Below, in pieces: positions 1-8,452 of a stretch of 64,000 bases of DNA. Both the position numbers and the translations under genes were made by a program. Under the pieces are notes generated by a model. It was not told the origin of the DNA. It saw only the letters and a program-made list of their open reading frames with translations, and ran no database searches. Each line of letters opens with the position of its first letter. Position 1 is the stretch's first letter. The stretch lies in the NCBI RefSeq assembly GCF_030812675.1, contig NZ_JAUSTE010000001.1:558001-622000 (forward strand), read 5' to 3'. Source of the DNA: Sinomonas atrocyanea. Lineage in GTDB: Bacteria > Actinomycetota > Actinomycetes > Actinomycetales > Micrococcaceae.

Positions 1-727
1 CAACAACACCTACCCGGTCGATTTCCTGAGCGAAAACCTGCGCATCCAGACCAACGTCATGGACGCGGCGCTCGAGCACGGTGTGGAGCGCCTGCTGTTC
101 CTCGGCTCGTCCTGCATCTACCCGAAGCTCGCGCCGCAGCCACTGAAGGAGGAGTACCTCCTCACTGGGCATCTGGAGCCTACGAACGACGCCTACGCGA
201 TTGCCAAGATTGCCGGGATCCTCCAGGTCCAGGCCGTGCGCCGCCAGTACGGCCTGCCGTGGATCTCTGCCATGCCCACGAACCTCTACGGCCCGGGCGA
301 CAACTTCTCGCCCACGGGCTCGCACGTGTTGCCCGCGCTGATCCGCCGGTACGAGGAGGCGCGCCTCAGCGGCGCGGAGAGCGTCACCAACTGGGGCACG
401 GGATCGCCGCTGCGGGAGTTCCTGCACGTGGACGACATGGCCGAGGCCTGCCTCTACCTCCTTGAGAACTACGACGGTCCGGAGCAGGTCAACGTGGGGG
501 TGGGAACCGACGTCACCATCAGGGAGCTCGCCCAGACCGTCGCCGACGCGGTCGGCTATCGGGGCGCGATCGAGTGGGAGACCACGAAGCCTGACGGAAC
601 GCCCCGGAAACTCATGGATGTCAGCAAGCTCACCGCCCTGGGCTGGAAGGCCAGCATCGGCCTCGACGAGGGCATCCGGAGCACCGTCGAGTGGTTCCGC
701 GAACACCAGGACGACTTCCGCAAGTAA
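1..727 (+). CDS. fcl: GDP-L-fucose synthase, 5' end outside the window
   Basis: This is an NAD(P)H-dependent epimerase/reductase of the extended short-chain dehydrogenase family. It converts GDP-4-keto-6-deoxy-mannose to GDP-L-fucose for surface polysaccharide. The open frame enters from the left edge (first codon at base 2) and reads NNTYPVDFLSENL, as in Fcl/WcaG proteins. The catalytic Ser-Cys loop (SSCIYP) is followed by the Tyr-x3-Lys pair, with the Tyr codon at 194 and the Lys codon at 206. The Rossmann-fold N-terminus lies outside the window. A GDP-mannose 4,6-dehydratase would be expected just upstream. It is followed after 39 bases by UDP-glucose dehydrogenase on the same strand, so it belongs to a nucleotide-sugar/exopolysaccharide operon. 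Confidence 0.9.
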   Translation, partial: NNTYPVDFLSENLRIQTNVMDAALEHGVERLLFLGSSCIYPKLAPQPLKEEYLLTGHLEPTNDAYAIAKIAGILQVQAVRRQYGLPWISAMPTNLYGPGDNFSPTGSHVLPALIRRYEEARLSGAESVTNWGTGSPLREFLHVDDMAEACLYLLENYDGPEQVNVGVGTDVTIRELAQTVADAVGYRGAIEWETTKPDGTPRKLMDVSKLTALGWKASIGLDEGIRSTVEWFREHQDDFRK

Positions 728-766
728 TGGGCGGCTACGCACCGCAGGTCCGATTCAGGGGGGAAC

Positions 767-2116
767 ATGAGGATCAGCGTCATCGGGACCGGCTACCTCG
801 GAGCTACGCACGCGGCGTGCATGGCCGAGCTTGGCTTCGAGGTGCTCGGGGTGGACATCGATCCGGGCAAGATCGAGGCACTCGCGAACGGGGTGCTTCC
901 GTTCCACGAACCGGGACTCCCGGAGCTGCTCCGCAAGCACGTGGCCTCAGGACGGCTGCGCTTCACCACCTCCTTGGAGGAGGCGGGCGCGTGGGCTGAC
1001 CTCCACTTCATCGGCGTCGGCACGCCGCAGCGGGCCGGCGAGCACGCGGCCGACCTCAGCTTCGTCGACGCGGCCGTGCGCTCGCTCGCCGAGAGCATCA
1101 CCAAGGATGCGCTCATCGTCGGCAAGTCGACCGTCCCCGTGGGGACGGCGCGGCGCCTGCGTGAACTGATCGACCGGCATGCGGATCCGTCGCTGCGCGT
1201 CGGCCTCGCCTGGAACCCCGAGTTTCTCCGCGAGGGCTTCGCCGTCCGCGACACTCTCTCCCCTGACAGGCTCGTCTTCGGGGTGGACAGCGCCGAGGAT
1301 GAGGACCTGCTGCGCGCCGTCTACGCCGACGCCCTCGCCGCGGATACTCCGCTCATCGTCACCGACTTCGAGACGGCCGAGCTCGTGAAGGTGGCCGCGA
1401 ACGCCTTCCTGGCCACCAAGATCTCCTTCATCAACGCCTTCTCCGAGATCACCGAGACGGTGGGCGGCGACATCCGAACGCTCGCCGACGCGATCGGCTA
1501 CGACGCGCGGATCGGCCGGCGCTTCCTCAATGCCGGCGTGGGCTTCGGCGGCGGCTGCCTGCCGAAGGACATCCGGGCGCTCCAGGCGCGGGCCAGCGAA
1601 CTCGGGCTCGACCGCACCATGCGGTTCCTGTCCGAGATGGACCTGATCAACCTGCGGCGCCGCGACCGGGTGGTGCACCTCGCCGAGACCATGCTCGGCC
1701 CCCTGCTGGGGAAGAAGGTCGCCGTGCTGGGCGTCGCCTTCAAACCTGACAGCGACGACGTGCGCGACTCCCCCGCCCTCGACATTGCGGTGCGCCTCTT
1801 CAACAGCGGAGCCGACGTGGCCGTCTACGACCCCCAGGGCAACGCCAACGCCGCAAAGCGCTTCCCGCGACTGGGCTACGTCGACTCCCTCGAGACAGCC
1901 GTTACCGATGCGGACCTCGTGCTCCTCCTGACCGAGTGGAGCGAGTTCCGCCGGCTCAAGCCGGCGGACATCGTGCACCTCACCGAGGGGCGCCGGATCA
2001 TCGACGGCCGCAACGTCTTGGACACGGCGGAGTGGGAGGACGCGGGCTGGGACTTCGCGGCCTTGGGCAAGCGCTTCATTCCCGCCGGTGATCTGGCCGA
2101 GGCCTTCGCGGAATGA
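767..2116 (+). CDS. ugd: UDP-glucose 6-dehydrogenase
   Basis: The 449-residue enzyme oxidises UDP-glucose to UDP-glucuronate with two NAD+, supplying uronic acid for exopolysaccharide. It has the N-terminal dinucleotide-binding GTGYLG motif, the central dimerisation helix region and the active-site loop GGGCLPKD with the nucleophilic cysteine at about residue 264. Length is normal for the family. ManNAc dehydrogenases share the fold, but the motifs and neighbours favour Ugd. A GGGGGGA ribosome-binding site sits just before the ATG. Its stop overlaps the start of the next gene (ATGA), which implies translational coupling. Confidence 0.93.
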   Translation: MRISVIGTGYLGATHAACMAELGFEVLGVDIDPGKIEALANGVLPFHEPGLPELLRKHVASGRLRFTTSLEEAGAWADLHFIGVGTPQRAGEHAADLSFVDAAVRSLAESITKDALIVGKSTVPVGTARRLRELIDRHADPSLRVGLAWNPEFLREGFAVRDTLSPDRLVFGVDSAEDEDLLRAVYADALAADTPLIVTDFETAELVKVAANAFLATKISFINAFSEITETVGGDIRTLADAIGYDARIGRRFLNAGVGFGGGCLPKDIRALQARASELGLDRTMRFLSEMDLINLRRRDRVVHLAETMLGPLLGKKVAVLGVAFKPDSDDVRDSPALDIAVRLFNSGADVAVYDPQGNANAAKRFPRLGYVDSLETAVTDADLVLLLTEWSEFRRLKPADIVHLTEGRRIIDGRNVLDTAEWEDAGWDFAALGKRFIPAGDLAEAFAE

Positions 2117-3582
2117 CTGCCCGGGACACTGCCCCCCGGATGACCTCTGCCGCTGTTCCGCGCCCGACGAAGCACCTCAGTCTGGTCGGGTTGGCCGATC
2201 TCGTCTGCATCGTGTGGGCCACCGCCGGGGCGCAGATGCTCCGCTTCGGGTCCGATGACACCTCGATCCAGGTGAGCCACCGGTGGCATGCCCCGTACGC
2301 CCTGGTGACGGTCGTAGTGATTGTGGCCTGGTGGTTCGTCCTGGCAGCGGGAGGCGCAAGGGAAGCCACAATCCAGGGCCACGGCCCGGAGGAGTACAAG
2401 CGCGTCGTCACCTCGTCGCTGTGGCTCTTCGGGGCGATCGCCATCCTCTCCTACGTCTTCGGCCTCGACACCGCCCGCGGCTACGTGGCCGTGGCGCTCC
2501 CCCTCGGCGTCATCTCCCTGCTGATCTCCCGCTGGGTCCTGCGGAGCGTCCTGGTCCAGTCCCGCAGCGACGGCCGCAACCTCCGCCGCGTCCTGGTGCT
2601 CGGAGCCCCGAGCAGCGCTCGCCACCTGGCCCGACAGCTCGCCAACAACCCGGGGGCGGGATACCGGGCCGCCGCGGCCTACCTGCCGGGATACCCAGGA
2701 GTGGTCGTCACCGGTGTGGGCCATGAGATCCCTGTCCTGGGGCACCTCGATGACGTCTCCGACATCCTCAGCGCTGTCGCCGAATCCGGCGTGGACACCG
2801 TCGCGATCTCCGGATCGGCCCTGGCACCCGATGACCTCCGCAGACTCGGCTGGGACCTCGCCGCCCGCAACGTGGGGATGATCATGGCGCCGGCGCTGAC
2901 GGACGTGGCCGGCCCACGCATCCACATGCAGCCCGTCGGCGGCCTGCCCCTCATCCACGTCACCACCCCCAAGCTCGAGGGCGGCAAGGCCGCGCTCAAG
3001 CGCGGCCTGGACATCGTGGCATCGCTCGTGCTCCTGGCGCTCCTCGGCATTCCGATGCTCATCGTCGCCGCCGCCGTGAAGCTGGACAGCCCCGGAACGG
3101 CGCTCTTCAGGCAGACCCGGATCGGCCGCGCGGGCATCTCCTTCAAGATGCTCAAGTTCCGCTCCATGGTGGTGGACGCCGAGGCCCGGCTCTCCACGCT
3201 CCGCAGCCTCAACGAGGGCGCCGGCCTGCTGTTCAAGATGAAGCACGATCCGCGCGTGACCCGGCTCGGCCGGATCCTGCGCAGGTTCTCCATCGACGAG
3301 CTCCCGCAGCTCATCAATGTGCTCCGCGGCGAGATGAGCCTCGTGGGCCCCCGCCCGCCGCTGCCCGCCGAGGTGGCCGGGTACGACGACTTCGCCCACC
3401 GCCGCCTCCTCGTCAAGCCCGGTGTCACCGGCCTGTGGCAGGTCTCCGGCCGCAGCGACCTGAGCTGGGAGGAAGCCATCCGGCTGGACCTCTCCTACGT
3501 GGAGAACTGGTCCCTGGCCCAGGACCTGGTGATCCTGCTCCGTACCGCACGGGCCGTGCTCGGCAAGACCGGAGCCTACTAG
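2113..3582 (+). CDS. Exopolysaccharide polyprenyl glycosylphosphotransferase
   Basis: This 489-residue membrane protein is the initiating phosphoglycosyltransferase. It moves a sugar-1-phosphate from a nucleotide sugar to undecaprenyl phosphate. The N-terminal half holds about four to five hydrophobic helices and a CoA-binding-like domain. After residue ~295 comes the bacterial sugar transferase domain: a re-entrant hydrophobic helix, the FRQTRIGR stretch, the KFRSM motif and DELPQL...GEMSLVGPRPP. This is the WbaP/WcaJ/CpsE architecture. The sugar specificity (glucose, galactose or a fucose-type sugar) cannot be read. It overlaps the ugd stop by four bases and converges on the glycosyltransferase gene, with the two stops overlapping by four bases. 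Confidence 0.92.
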   Translation: MTARDTAPRMTSAAVPRPTKHLSLVGLADLVCIVWATAGAQMLRFGSDDTSIQVSHRWHAPYALVTVVVIVAWWFVLAAGGAREATIQGHGPEEYKRVVTSSLWLFGAIAILSYVFGLDTARGYVAVALPLGVISLLISRWVLRSVLVQSRSDGRNLRRVLVLGAPSSARHLARQLANNPGAGYRAAAAYLPGYPGVVVTGVGHEIPVLGHLDDVSDILSAVAESGVDTVAISGSALAPDDLRRLGWDLAARNVGMIMAPALTDVAGPRIHMQPVGGLPLIHVTTPKLEGGKAALKRGLDIVASLVLLALLGIPMLIVAAAVKLDSPGTALFRQTRIGRAGISFKMLKFRSMVVDAEARLSTLRSLNEGAGLLFKMKHDPRVTRLGRILRRFSIDELPQLINVLRGEMSLVGPRPPLPAEVAGYDDFAHRRLLVKPGVTGLWQVSGRSDLSWEEAIRLDLSYVENWSLAQDLVILLRTARAVLGKTGAY

Positions 3583-4652
3583 GCTCCCGCGGCCGCCGCA
3601 GGCTCCCCGGCGCCGCTGCGCGTTGGCCCGAGCCCGAGCTCCTCGAGCAGCGCGGTGAGCGACCTCCGGCCCGCCTCCGGCGAGTAGGCGGCCTCCCAGC
3701 GGTGGCGGGCGGCAGCCACGGCGTCGTACGCCGGCAGCGCCGCGGCCGCGGCCGTGATCATCTCGGCGAGGTGGCCGGGATCGCCCGCCCTCGCCACCCA
3801 CGGGTGGTCCGGGCCCACCACCTCTGGCAGCGCCCCGGCGTCGCTGACCACCACGGGCACTCCCGAGGCCATCGCCGTCACGGCCGGGAAGCAGAAGCCC
3901 CGGGGCGCGACGGCCGGGCAGACCAGCAGGTCCACGGACCCGAGGAACTCGTCCGCCGGCATGCTGTGCACGCTCTGGACCATCGCGCCCAGGGAGCGGA
4001 GCCGACCCTCCACCACCACCCGCTCGCGGGCGTCGGCGTAGCGGGTGGGCCCCGTGATGCGGAGCCGGTACCCTTCGGGTGCCCAGCGCCTGAGTTCCCT
4101 GAGGGTGTCCGCGAGGACCAGCACCCCGTCCCGCTCCGAGACCGGGCCCATGAAGCCGATCCGCAGCGGGCCGGCGCCGCGCCCGTGGCGGACGAGCTCG
4201 AGGGCGGGGACCGAGGGGGCGAGCACGTGCGCGTTCCTCAGCCGTCCGGCGTCGGCCGCGGAGGGGACGATGGTGGCGAGCGCGCGGGCACGCGCCGCGG
4301 CCCTCCGGACGCTCTTCAGGGGGCCGGGCGCCGCGGTGTCGAAGGCGAGGACCCGCCGCTGCATCCCGGCCGTCGCGAGGGCGGGCAGCGTCCCCTCGCA
4401 CCACAGCACGCCGTCCGGGTTCGCCCGGCGCCACCGGAGCAGATCGAGCGCGTACTGCGCAGGGTGGGCCGAGGCCAGCGTGTGGACGGGGAGGCCGAGC
4501 GCGGCGGCGCGGGCCATGAGGGGGCTGCGGGCCGGCGGCCCGACCACGAGGACGTCCTCGCCGAGCGCGGAGAGGCCCTCCGCGACCGAGGCCAGCAGGC
4601 CCTCCCCGTTCCCGCGCCGGATGCCCGCGGCGATGACATGCCTGGCCGTCAT
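3579..4652 (-). CDS. Glycosyltransferase, GT4-like
   Basis: A predicted cytoplasmic glycosyltransferase of about 357 residues with the GT-B fold. The C-terminal half carries the GT4-type signature region (LRIGFMGPVSERDGV followed by AMASGVPVVVSDAGALPEVVG), where the donor nucleotide binds. The N-terminal acceptor domain is short and diverged. The ATG at 4652 is preferred because AAGGAG lies about nine bases upstream; the ATG at 4661 would sit almost on top of that site. It lies convergent to the polyprenyl transferase, so it probably adds a sugar in the same polysaccharide but from a separate transcript. The substrate is unknown. Confidence 0.78.
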   Translation of the reverse strand: MTARHVIAAGIRRGNGEGLLASVAEGLSALGEDVLVVGPPARSPLMARAAALGLPVHTLASAHPAQYALDLLRWRRANPDGVLWCEGTLPALATAGMQRRVLAFDTAAPGPLKSVRRAAARARALATIVPSAADAGRLRNAHVLAPSVPALELVRHGRGAGPLRIGFMGPVSERDGVLVLADTLRELRRWAPEGYRLRITGPTRYADARERVVVEGRLRSLGAMVQSVHSMPADEFLGSVDLLVCPAVAPRGFCFPAVTAMASGVPVVVSDAGALPEVVGPDHPWVARAGDPGHLAEMITAAAAALPAYDAVAAARHRWEAAYSPEAGRRSLTALLEELGLGPTRSGAGEPAAAAGA

Positions 4653-4772
4653 ATCCCCCATGCTCCTTGCCCGTACGTAGTGTCTGGATCCAAGGCTAGG
4701 GGCGCCGCGGCACGGCCCGGTGGCGGCACGCCGGGTGCGCCGGTGTGGCCTGTGTGACTCCCGCAGGCCCGG

Positions 4773-4910
4773 CTACCGGTGGAGGTTGAGCGCGATGAAC
4801 AGCACGGTGGCCACGGCCGCGACCGCCAGGAGCGCGGTCTGCGCCCTGCTGACGAGCCGCTCGTTCCTCAGCCACCACTGCCGGCGCCGATACTTGCTCT
4901 TCCAGCCCAT
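4773..4910 (-). CDS. Small single-pass membrane protein
   Basis: A 45-residue open frame beginning MGWKSKYRRRQWWLRN, with a strongly basic and aromatic N-terminus and one hydrophobic helix near the C-terminus (TALLAVAAVATVLFIALN). The pattern is that of a small inner-membrane protein with its N-terminus inside. A longer frame reaches 5018, but its extra part has no protein-like character. No family was recognised. It lies between the glycosyltransferase and the monooxygenase. Confidence 0.5.
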   Translation of the reverse strand: MGWKSKYRRRQWWLRNERLVSRAQTALLAVAAVATVLFIALNLHR

Positions 4911-5148
4911 GAGTAGCCCCCATCGCATCACCGAGCGCGGCAACGGAACGCCGCGGCTGCCTCTGTGCACCCCCACCATGGCAGAGGCAGGCACGAAGTC
5001 CAAAAAGGTGCAAGTCACATGGCCTCATGCGGGCGGAAGAGGCGATTTCCGGCGGAAATCCGGGACTTGGGGCACTAGTGGGGCACGGGGTTTCGACTCC
5101 GCCCAACCACCGAGGGTTTCGACCCCTCTGCGCTCCGCTCAACACCGT

Positions 5149-5154
5149 TAGCCT
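5149..5154 (+). promoter_or_regulatory. Candidate -10 element of a leaderless promoter
   Basis: TAGCCT fits the actinobacterial TANNNT -10 pattern and ends six bases before the ATG of the monooxygenase gene. No ribosome-binding site is visible. The spacing suggests that transcription starts at or next to the start codon. Confidence 0.4.
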
Positions 5155-5160
5155 GAGCCC

Positions 5161-6213
5161 ATGAAGGGCACCGCTGTGATCGTCGGGGCCGGGATCGCGG
5201 GGCTCGCCGCGGCCCGCTCGCTCGCCGAGGGCGGCTGGGAGGTAGAGGTCCACGAGCGCCACCCGCAGCTCTCCACCGCCGGCACGCTGCTGGGCCTGTG
5301 GCCCGCTGCGTGGTCCGCGCTCGAGCGCCTCGGCGCCGCCGCAGGGCTGGAGACCGTGAGCATCGCCTCGGGCGAGCTCCTCCGCCCCGACGGGCGCGTG
5401 CTGGGCCGCCTGTCCCTGCCCGAGACCTCCCGCGGCGTGGGCCGGATGGACCTGCTCGAGACCCTCCTCGCCGGGCTGCCCGAGGGCACCGTCCGCTGGG
5501 GCTCCCCCGTCGCCTCCCCCGCGCAGCTGCCGGACGCGGACGTGGTGGTCGCGGCGGACGGCGTCCACTCCGCCCTGCGCGCCCACGCCTTCCCGGCCGC
5601 GCGGCTCCGCGACGCCAAGGTGGTGGCGTTCCGCGGCGTGGCCCCGCTCGAGACCCGGGACGGGTTCGAGGCCTGGGGCGCCGGGCTGATCTTCGGCCGG
5701 GCCCCGTTCCCCGGCGGCGGAACCAACTGGTACGCCGGCGTCCGCACAGACCTCGCCGGCACCCGCGAGGACGATCCGCTCGGGCTCCTCGGCGCCCTCT
5801 ACCGGGGCTGGACCCCGCGGGTCCACGAGGTGCTCACCACCCTTGCCCCCGAGGCGGTGGACCGGCGCCGCATCGAGGACCTCGCCCCGCTGAAGAGCTA
5901 CGTGGCCGGGAACCTCGCCCTCGTGGGCGACGCCGCCCACGCCATGGCCCCGCACCTGGGCCGCGGCGGCGGCGAGTCCCTCATGGACGGGCTCGCCCTC
6001 GCCGACGCCCTGGTCGCCGCCCCCAGCGTCGCCGAGGGCCTCGCGCGGTACGACGCCGCCCGGCGCCGCCCCTCCCAGCGCGCCGTGGCCGGCTCCCGGC
6101 TCATGAACCGGATCAGCAACCAGCTGCGCCATCCCTGGCTCCGTGACACCCTCGTCACCGCCGCCGGCAAGGCGGCAGCGCGGCGCCGCCCCACGCCGTC
6201 GTCCGCGGAGTGA
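5161..6213 (+). CDS. FAD-dependent monooxygenase
   Basis: A 350-residue flavoprotein of the PheA/PHBH-like (FAD_binding_3) group. The N-terminal VIVGAGIAGLAAARSL motif binds the ADP part of FAD, and a glutamate-containing strand (VEVHERHP) follows. The second FAD motif, LVGDAAHAMAPHLGRGGGES, lies near residue 258 and contacts the ribityl chain. Such enzymes hydroxylate aromatic or polyketide-like compounds using NAD(P)H and O2, but the substrate here is unknown. It stands alone between oppositely oriented or unrelated genes and appears to have its own leaderless promoter. Confidence 0.85.
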   Translation: MKGTAVIVGAGIAGLAAARSLAEGGWEVEVHERHPQLSTAGTLLGLWPAAWSALERLGAAAGLETVSIASGELLRPDGRVLGRLSLPETSRGVGRMDLLETLLAGLPEGTVRWGSPVASPAQLPDADVVVAADGVHSALRAHAFPAARLRDAKVVAFRGVAPLETRDGFEAWGAGLIFGRAPFPGGGTNWYAGVRTDLAGTREDDPLGLLGALYRGWTPRVHEVLTTLAPEAVDRRRIEDLAPLKSYVAGNLALVGDAAHAMAPHLGRGGGESLMDGLALADALVAAPSVAEGLARYDAARRRPSQRAVAGSRLMNRISNQLRHPWLRDTLVTAAGKAAARRRPTPSSAE

Positions 6214-6345
6214 GACGGGCCGCCGCACGCGGCCGGAGCACTCTGTTGGACATGTAAAATCTCGGTAGCCCGGTCCGCTGGCCCTCTACGCGGCCAGCCG
6301 ACCGGGCCTCCACTTCGCACCTTCTCGATGAACACTGGGGGCTCC

Positions 6346-6927
6346 ATGGAAGCATCGTCGCTTCGGCAGACCACGGGGAGCAGGCTCCTCGGCAAGGGCG
6401 GCATCGCCGCACTCGTGCTCGGCCTGCTGCTCGCACTCACCACCACCGGCCTCGCGCCGCAGGCCGCCACCGCCGGCGGCTACTCCGCGATAGACGCCAA
6501 GTACCAGGCCGTGGGCGGCTCCCGCCTCCTCGGCGCGGCGCGCGGCCCCGAGGTCCGCACCAGCACCGGCGCGCACCGCGACTACGCCCGCGGCGCCATC
6601 TACTGGTCCTCGCGGACCGGGGCGCACCCGAACGCGGGCGCCATCCGGGCCGTCTACGCCTCGAAGGGCTGGGAGCGCGGGTACCTCGGCTACCCGACCA
6701 CGGACGAGTACAACTACCAGGGCGGCCGCGCCCAGAACTTCCAGAACGGCTACATCACCTGGTCCCCGCGCGGCGGCACCGCGGCCGTGGTCAACGGGCG
6801 CGTCATCCCCGGCGGGTTCTGCGCCAACAGCCAGGTGTGGATGAAGGGCCTGGCCAGCAACGGCCGCTGGTACACCTGCGGCAGCAAGGGCCGGGACGCC
6901 AACGGCCACTACCACTGGAACAGCTGA
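6346..6927 (+). CDS. Secreted LGFP-repeat protein
   Basis: A 193-residue exported protein. A signal peptide with a hydrophobic core (GIAALVLGLLLALTTTGLAPQA) is followed by LGFP-type modules: one clear LGYPTTDE unit plus weaker flanking units (SRLLGAARG and a W-rich segment). LGFP repeats are thought to attach proteins to the actinobacterial cell wall. The C-terminal 50 residues, with two cysteines (GFCANS and YTCGSK), match no domain known to me. The ATG at 6346 follows GGGGG; an in-frame ATG at 6328 is possible. Two larger proteins in this window (29.2 kb and 44.2 kb) use the same repeat. Confidence 0.75.
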   Translation: MEASSLRQTTGSRLLGKGGIAALVLGLLLALTTTGLAPQAATAGGYSAIDAKYQAVGGSRLLGAARGPEVRTSTGAHRDYARGAIYWSSRTGAHPNAGAIRAVYASKGWERGYLGYPTTDEYNYQGGRAQNFQNGYITWSPRGGTAAVVNGRVIPGGFCANSQVWMKGLASNGRWYTCGSKGRDANGHYHWNS

Positions 6928-6973
6928 TACCTGAAGCCCGGCAGGCCCCTCCAAACAGGGGTACGCCAGCAAC

Positions 6974-7008
6974 GAACGGGGTCCGCGAACACTTCGCGGG
7001 CCCCGTTC
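6974..7008 (+). terminator. Strong hairpin after the LGFP gene
   Basis: Two 16-base arms (6974-6989 and 6993-7008) pair with one G-T wobble around a three-base loop. No U-run follows. It lies between the LGFP gene and the DUF3467 gene and ends about 20 bases before the latter's start, so it could be a terminator or an mRNA structure near that ribosome-binding site. Confidence 0.6.
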
Positions 7009-7028
7009 GTCGCGCAATGATGGGGGTC

Positions 7029-7418
7029 ATGACCCTGCCAGAGCCAGAGATCCCCGAGCCCGAGATGCCCAAGGTCTTCCAGATCTCCCTCCCCGAGGAG
7101 AACATCGAGGGCCGCTTCGCCGACTTCGCCAACCTCTGGCACACGCCCAACGTGTTCGTGCTGGACTTCGTGGCCCTCACCCAGCCCCCGCAGGTGGGCG
7201 AGACCGAGGACGGCGGCCACGCCGAGGTGATCCCCGGCCGCGTGGTGAGCCGCATCCGCATCCCCCCGGAGCAGGTGTTCGAGCTCGCCGCGGCCCTCAC
7301 CCGCCAGCTCGGCGTCTGGGAGCACGAGACCGGACGCAAGCCCCCGGCCAAGCCCCTCTACGACTCCCAGGGCCGCCAGATCCACATCGACGACGAGGGC
7401 GTGGAAGGCCCCGAATGA
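7029..7418 (+). CDS. DUF3467 domain protein
   Basis: A 129-residue acidic protein. After a PE-rich leader (MTLPEPEIPEPEMP) comes the DUF3467 core: FADFANLWHTPNVFVLDF, a central V-x-S-R-I-R-I-P strand and a helix ending ALTRQLGVWE. DUF3467 proteins are small, widespread and of unknown function. ATGs at 7017, 7020 and 7029 are in frame; 7029 has GGGGG just upstream. The stop overlaps the start of the lipoprotein gene (ATGA), so the two are translated together. Confidence 0.78.
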   Translation: MTLPEPEIPEPEMPKVFQISLPEENIEGRFADFANLWHTPNVFVLDFVALTQPPQVGETEDGGHAEVIPGRVVSRIRIPPEQVFELAAALTRQLGVWEHETGRKPPAKPLYDSQGRQIHIDDEGVEGPE

Positions 7419-8182
7419 GGACCGCCCTCGCGCGGTCCCTCGCGGTGCTCCCCGCCGTCCTGCTGCTCGCCGCCTGCTCGGTGCTGGGGACGCACGACGC
7501 CGGCCCCTCGCCGCACGCCGCCGCCTCCCCCGGCGCCGGGGCGCCCGGCGGGGAGGCGACGCAGTCGGTGCCCTCCGCGCCGGCGAGCCCGGGGGCCTCG
7601 GCCAGCGCCGGCACCCCGGCCGCGGCGACGGTGCCCGCGGCCCCGACCGTGGTGAGCGTCCTGGGCGACTCCCACTCGGGCGCCCCCGACTCCTGGTACC
7701 GGCTCTCGGTGGCCGACTCCCTCGTGCCCGGGGCCTCCCCCGGCGTCCTGTCCTCCCACGCCGGGCGCACCTCGCTGGAGCTGCGGGCGTGGGTCGGTGA
7801 GGCCACCGCCCGCGGCGGCGTGGTCCTCGTCCAGGCCGGCACCAACGACATCCTGCGCGACGGCGCCCCGCCGGCCGGGGCCGCGGCCGGCGTGGAGCTC
7901 CTGGTCCGGGACGTGCTGGCCCGGCACGTCCGGGCCGTGCTGGTCTCGGTGCCGCCCTCCGCCGTCCACGGGACCTCCACCGCGCAGCTGAACACAATCC
8001 TGCGTTCCTGGGCGCGCGTGCACGGGGTGCCGTGGCTCGACGTCACGAGCCCGGTCACCGCCCCGGACGGCACCTGGCTGCCGGGCCTCTCGAGCGACGG
8101 CGTGCACGCCAACGAGGCCGGCGGCGCCCTCATGGCCCTCGCCGTGCGGGACCAACTCCCCGGCCTGCTCGGGAAGTCCTGA
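7415..8182 (+). CDS. SGNH/GDSL-hydrolase lipoprotein
   Basis: A 255-residue protein with a lipoprotein signal (LLLAACS lipobox, cysteine at residue 22), an Ala/Pro/Gly-rich linker to about residue 80 and an SGNH hydrolase domain. Block I is GDSHS with the nucleophilic serine, block III is AGTND, and the Asp-His pair is in DGVHAN. It should be an extracytoplasmic, membrane-anchored esterase or deacetylase acting on lipid or wall ester substrates. It is coupled to the DUF3467 gene by a four-base overlap. Confidence 0.85.
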   Translation: MRTALARSLAVLPAVLLLAACSVLGTHDAGPSPHAAASPGAGAPGGEATQSVPSAPASPGASASAGTPAAATVPAAPTVVSVLGDSHSGAPDSWYRLSVADSLVPGASPGVLSSHAGRTSLELRAWVGEATARGGVVLVQAGTNDILRDGAPPAGAAAGVELLVRDVLARHVRAVLVSVPPSAVHGTSTAQLNTILRSWARVHGVPWLDVTSPVTAPDGTWLPGLSSDGVHANEAGGALMALAVRDQLPGLLGKS

Positions 8183-8452
8183 CGCAACCCGCGGGGCCAA
8201 TTGACAATTCCCTTCCCGGAGCGTGTCACGCACGGCGCAATTCCCCGGCCGCCTTCCCGACGCTGCCCTGCGCTGCCCGCGCCGGCGGGAGCGGGGAGCA
8301 CGTGACAGCGCATTGTCACACGGTCGCAGCGCGCCGATAAGGCCCTCCAGCCCCTTGTCCGGGCGCGATGGCGGTGAATATGGTCGCCCCTGTCAGGCCA
8401 TTTCTCGAAAAGCCATCCTGACGCACCTGTGAATATCAATATTGGGGGAAAA

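Noticed and set aside
1876-4434. Very long minus-strand open frame across the polysaccharide genes
   Set aside because: It is Arg/Gly/Ala/Pro-rich with no domain and lies opposite genes with clear motifs. Such frames are common in very GC-rich DNA. The same reasoning rejects long frames at 23990-27130 (minus), 29668-33495 (plus) and 32552-34834 (minus).
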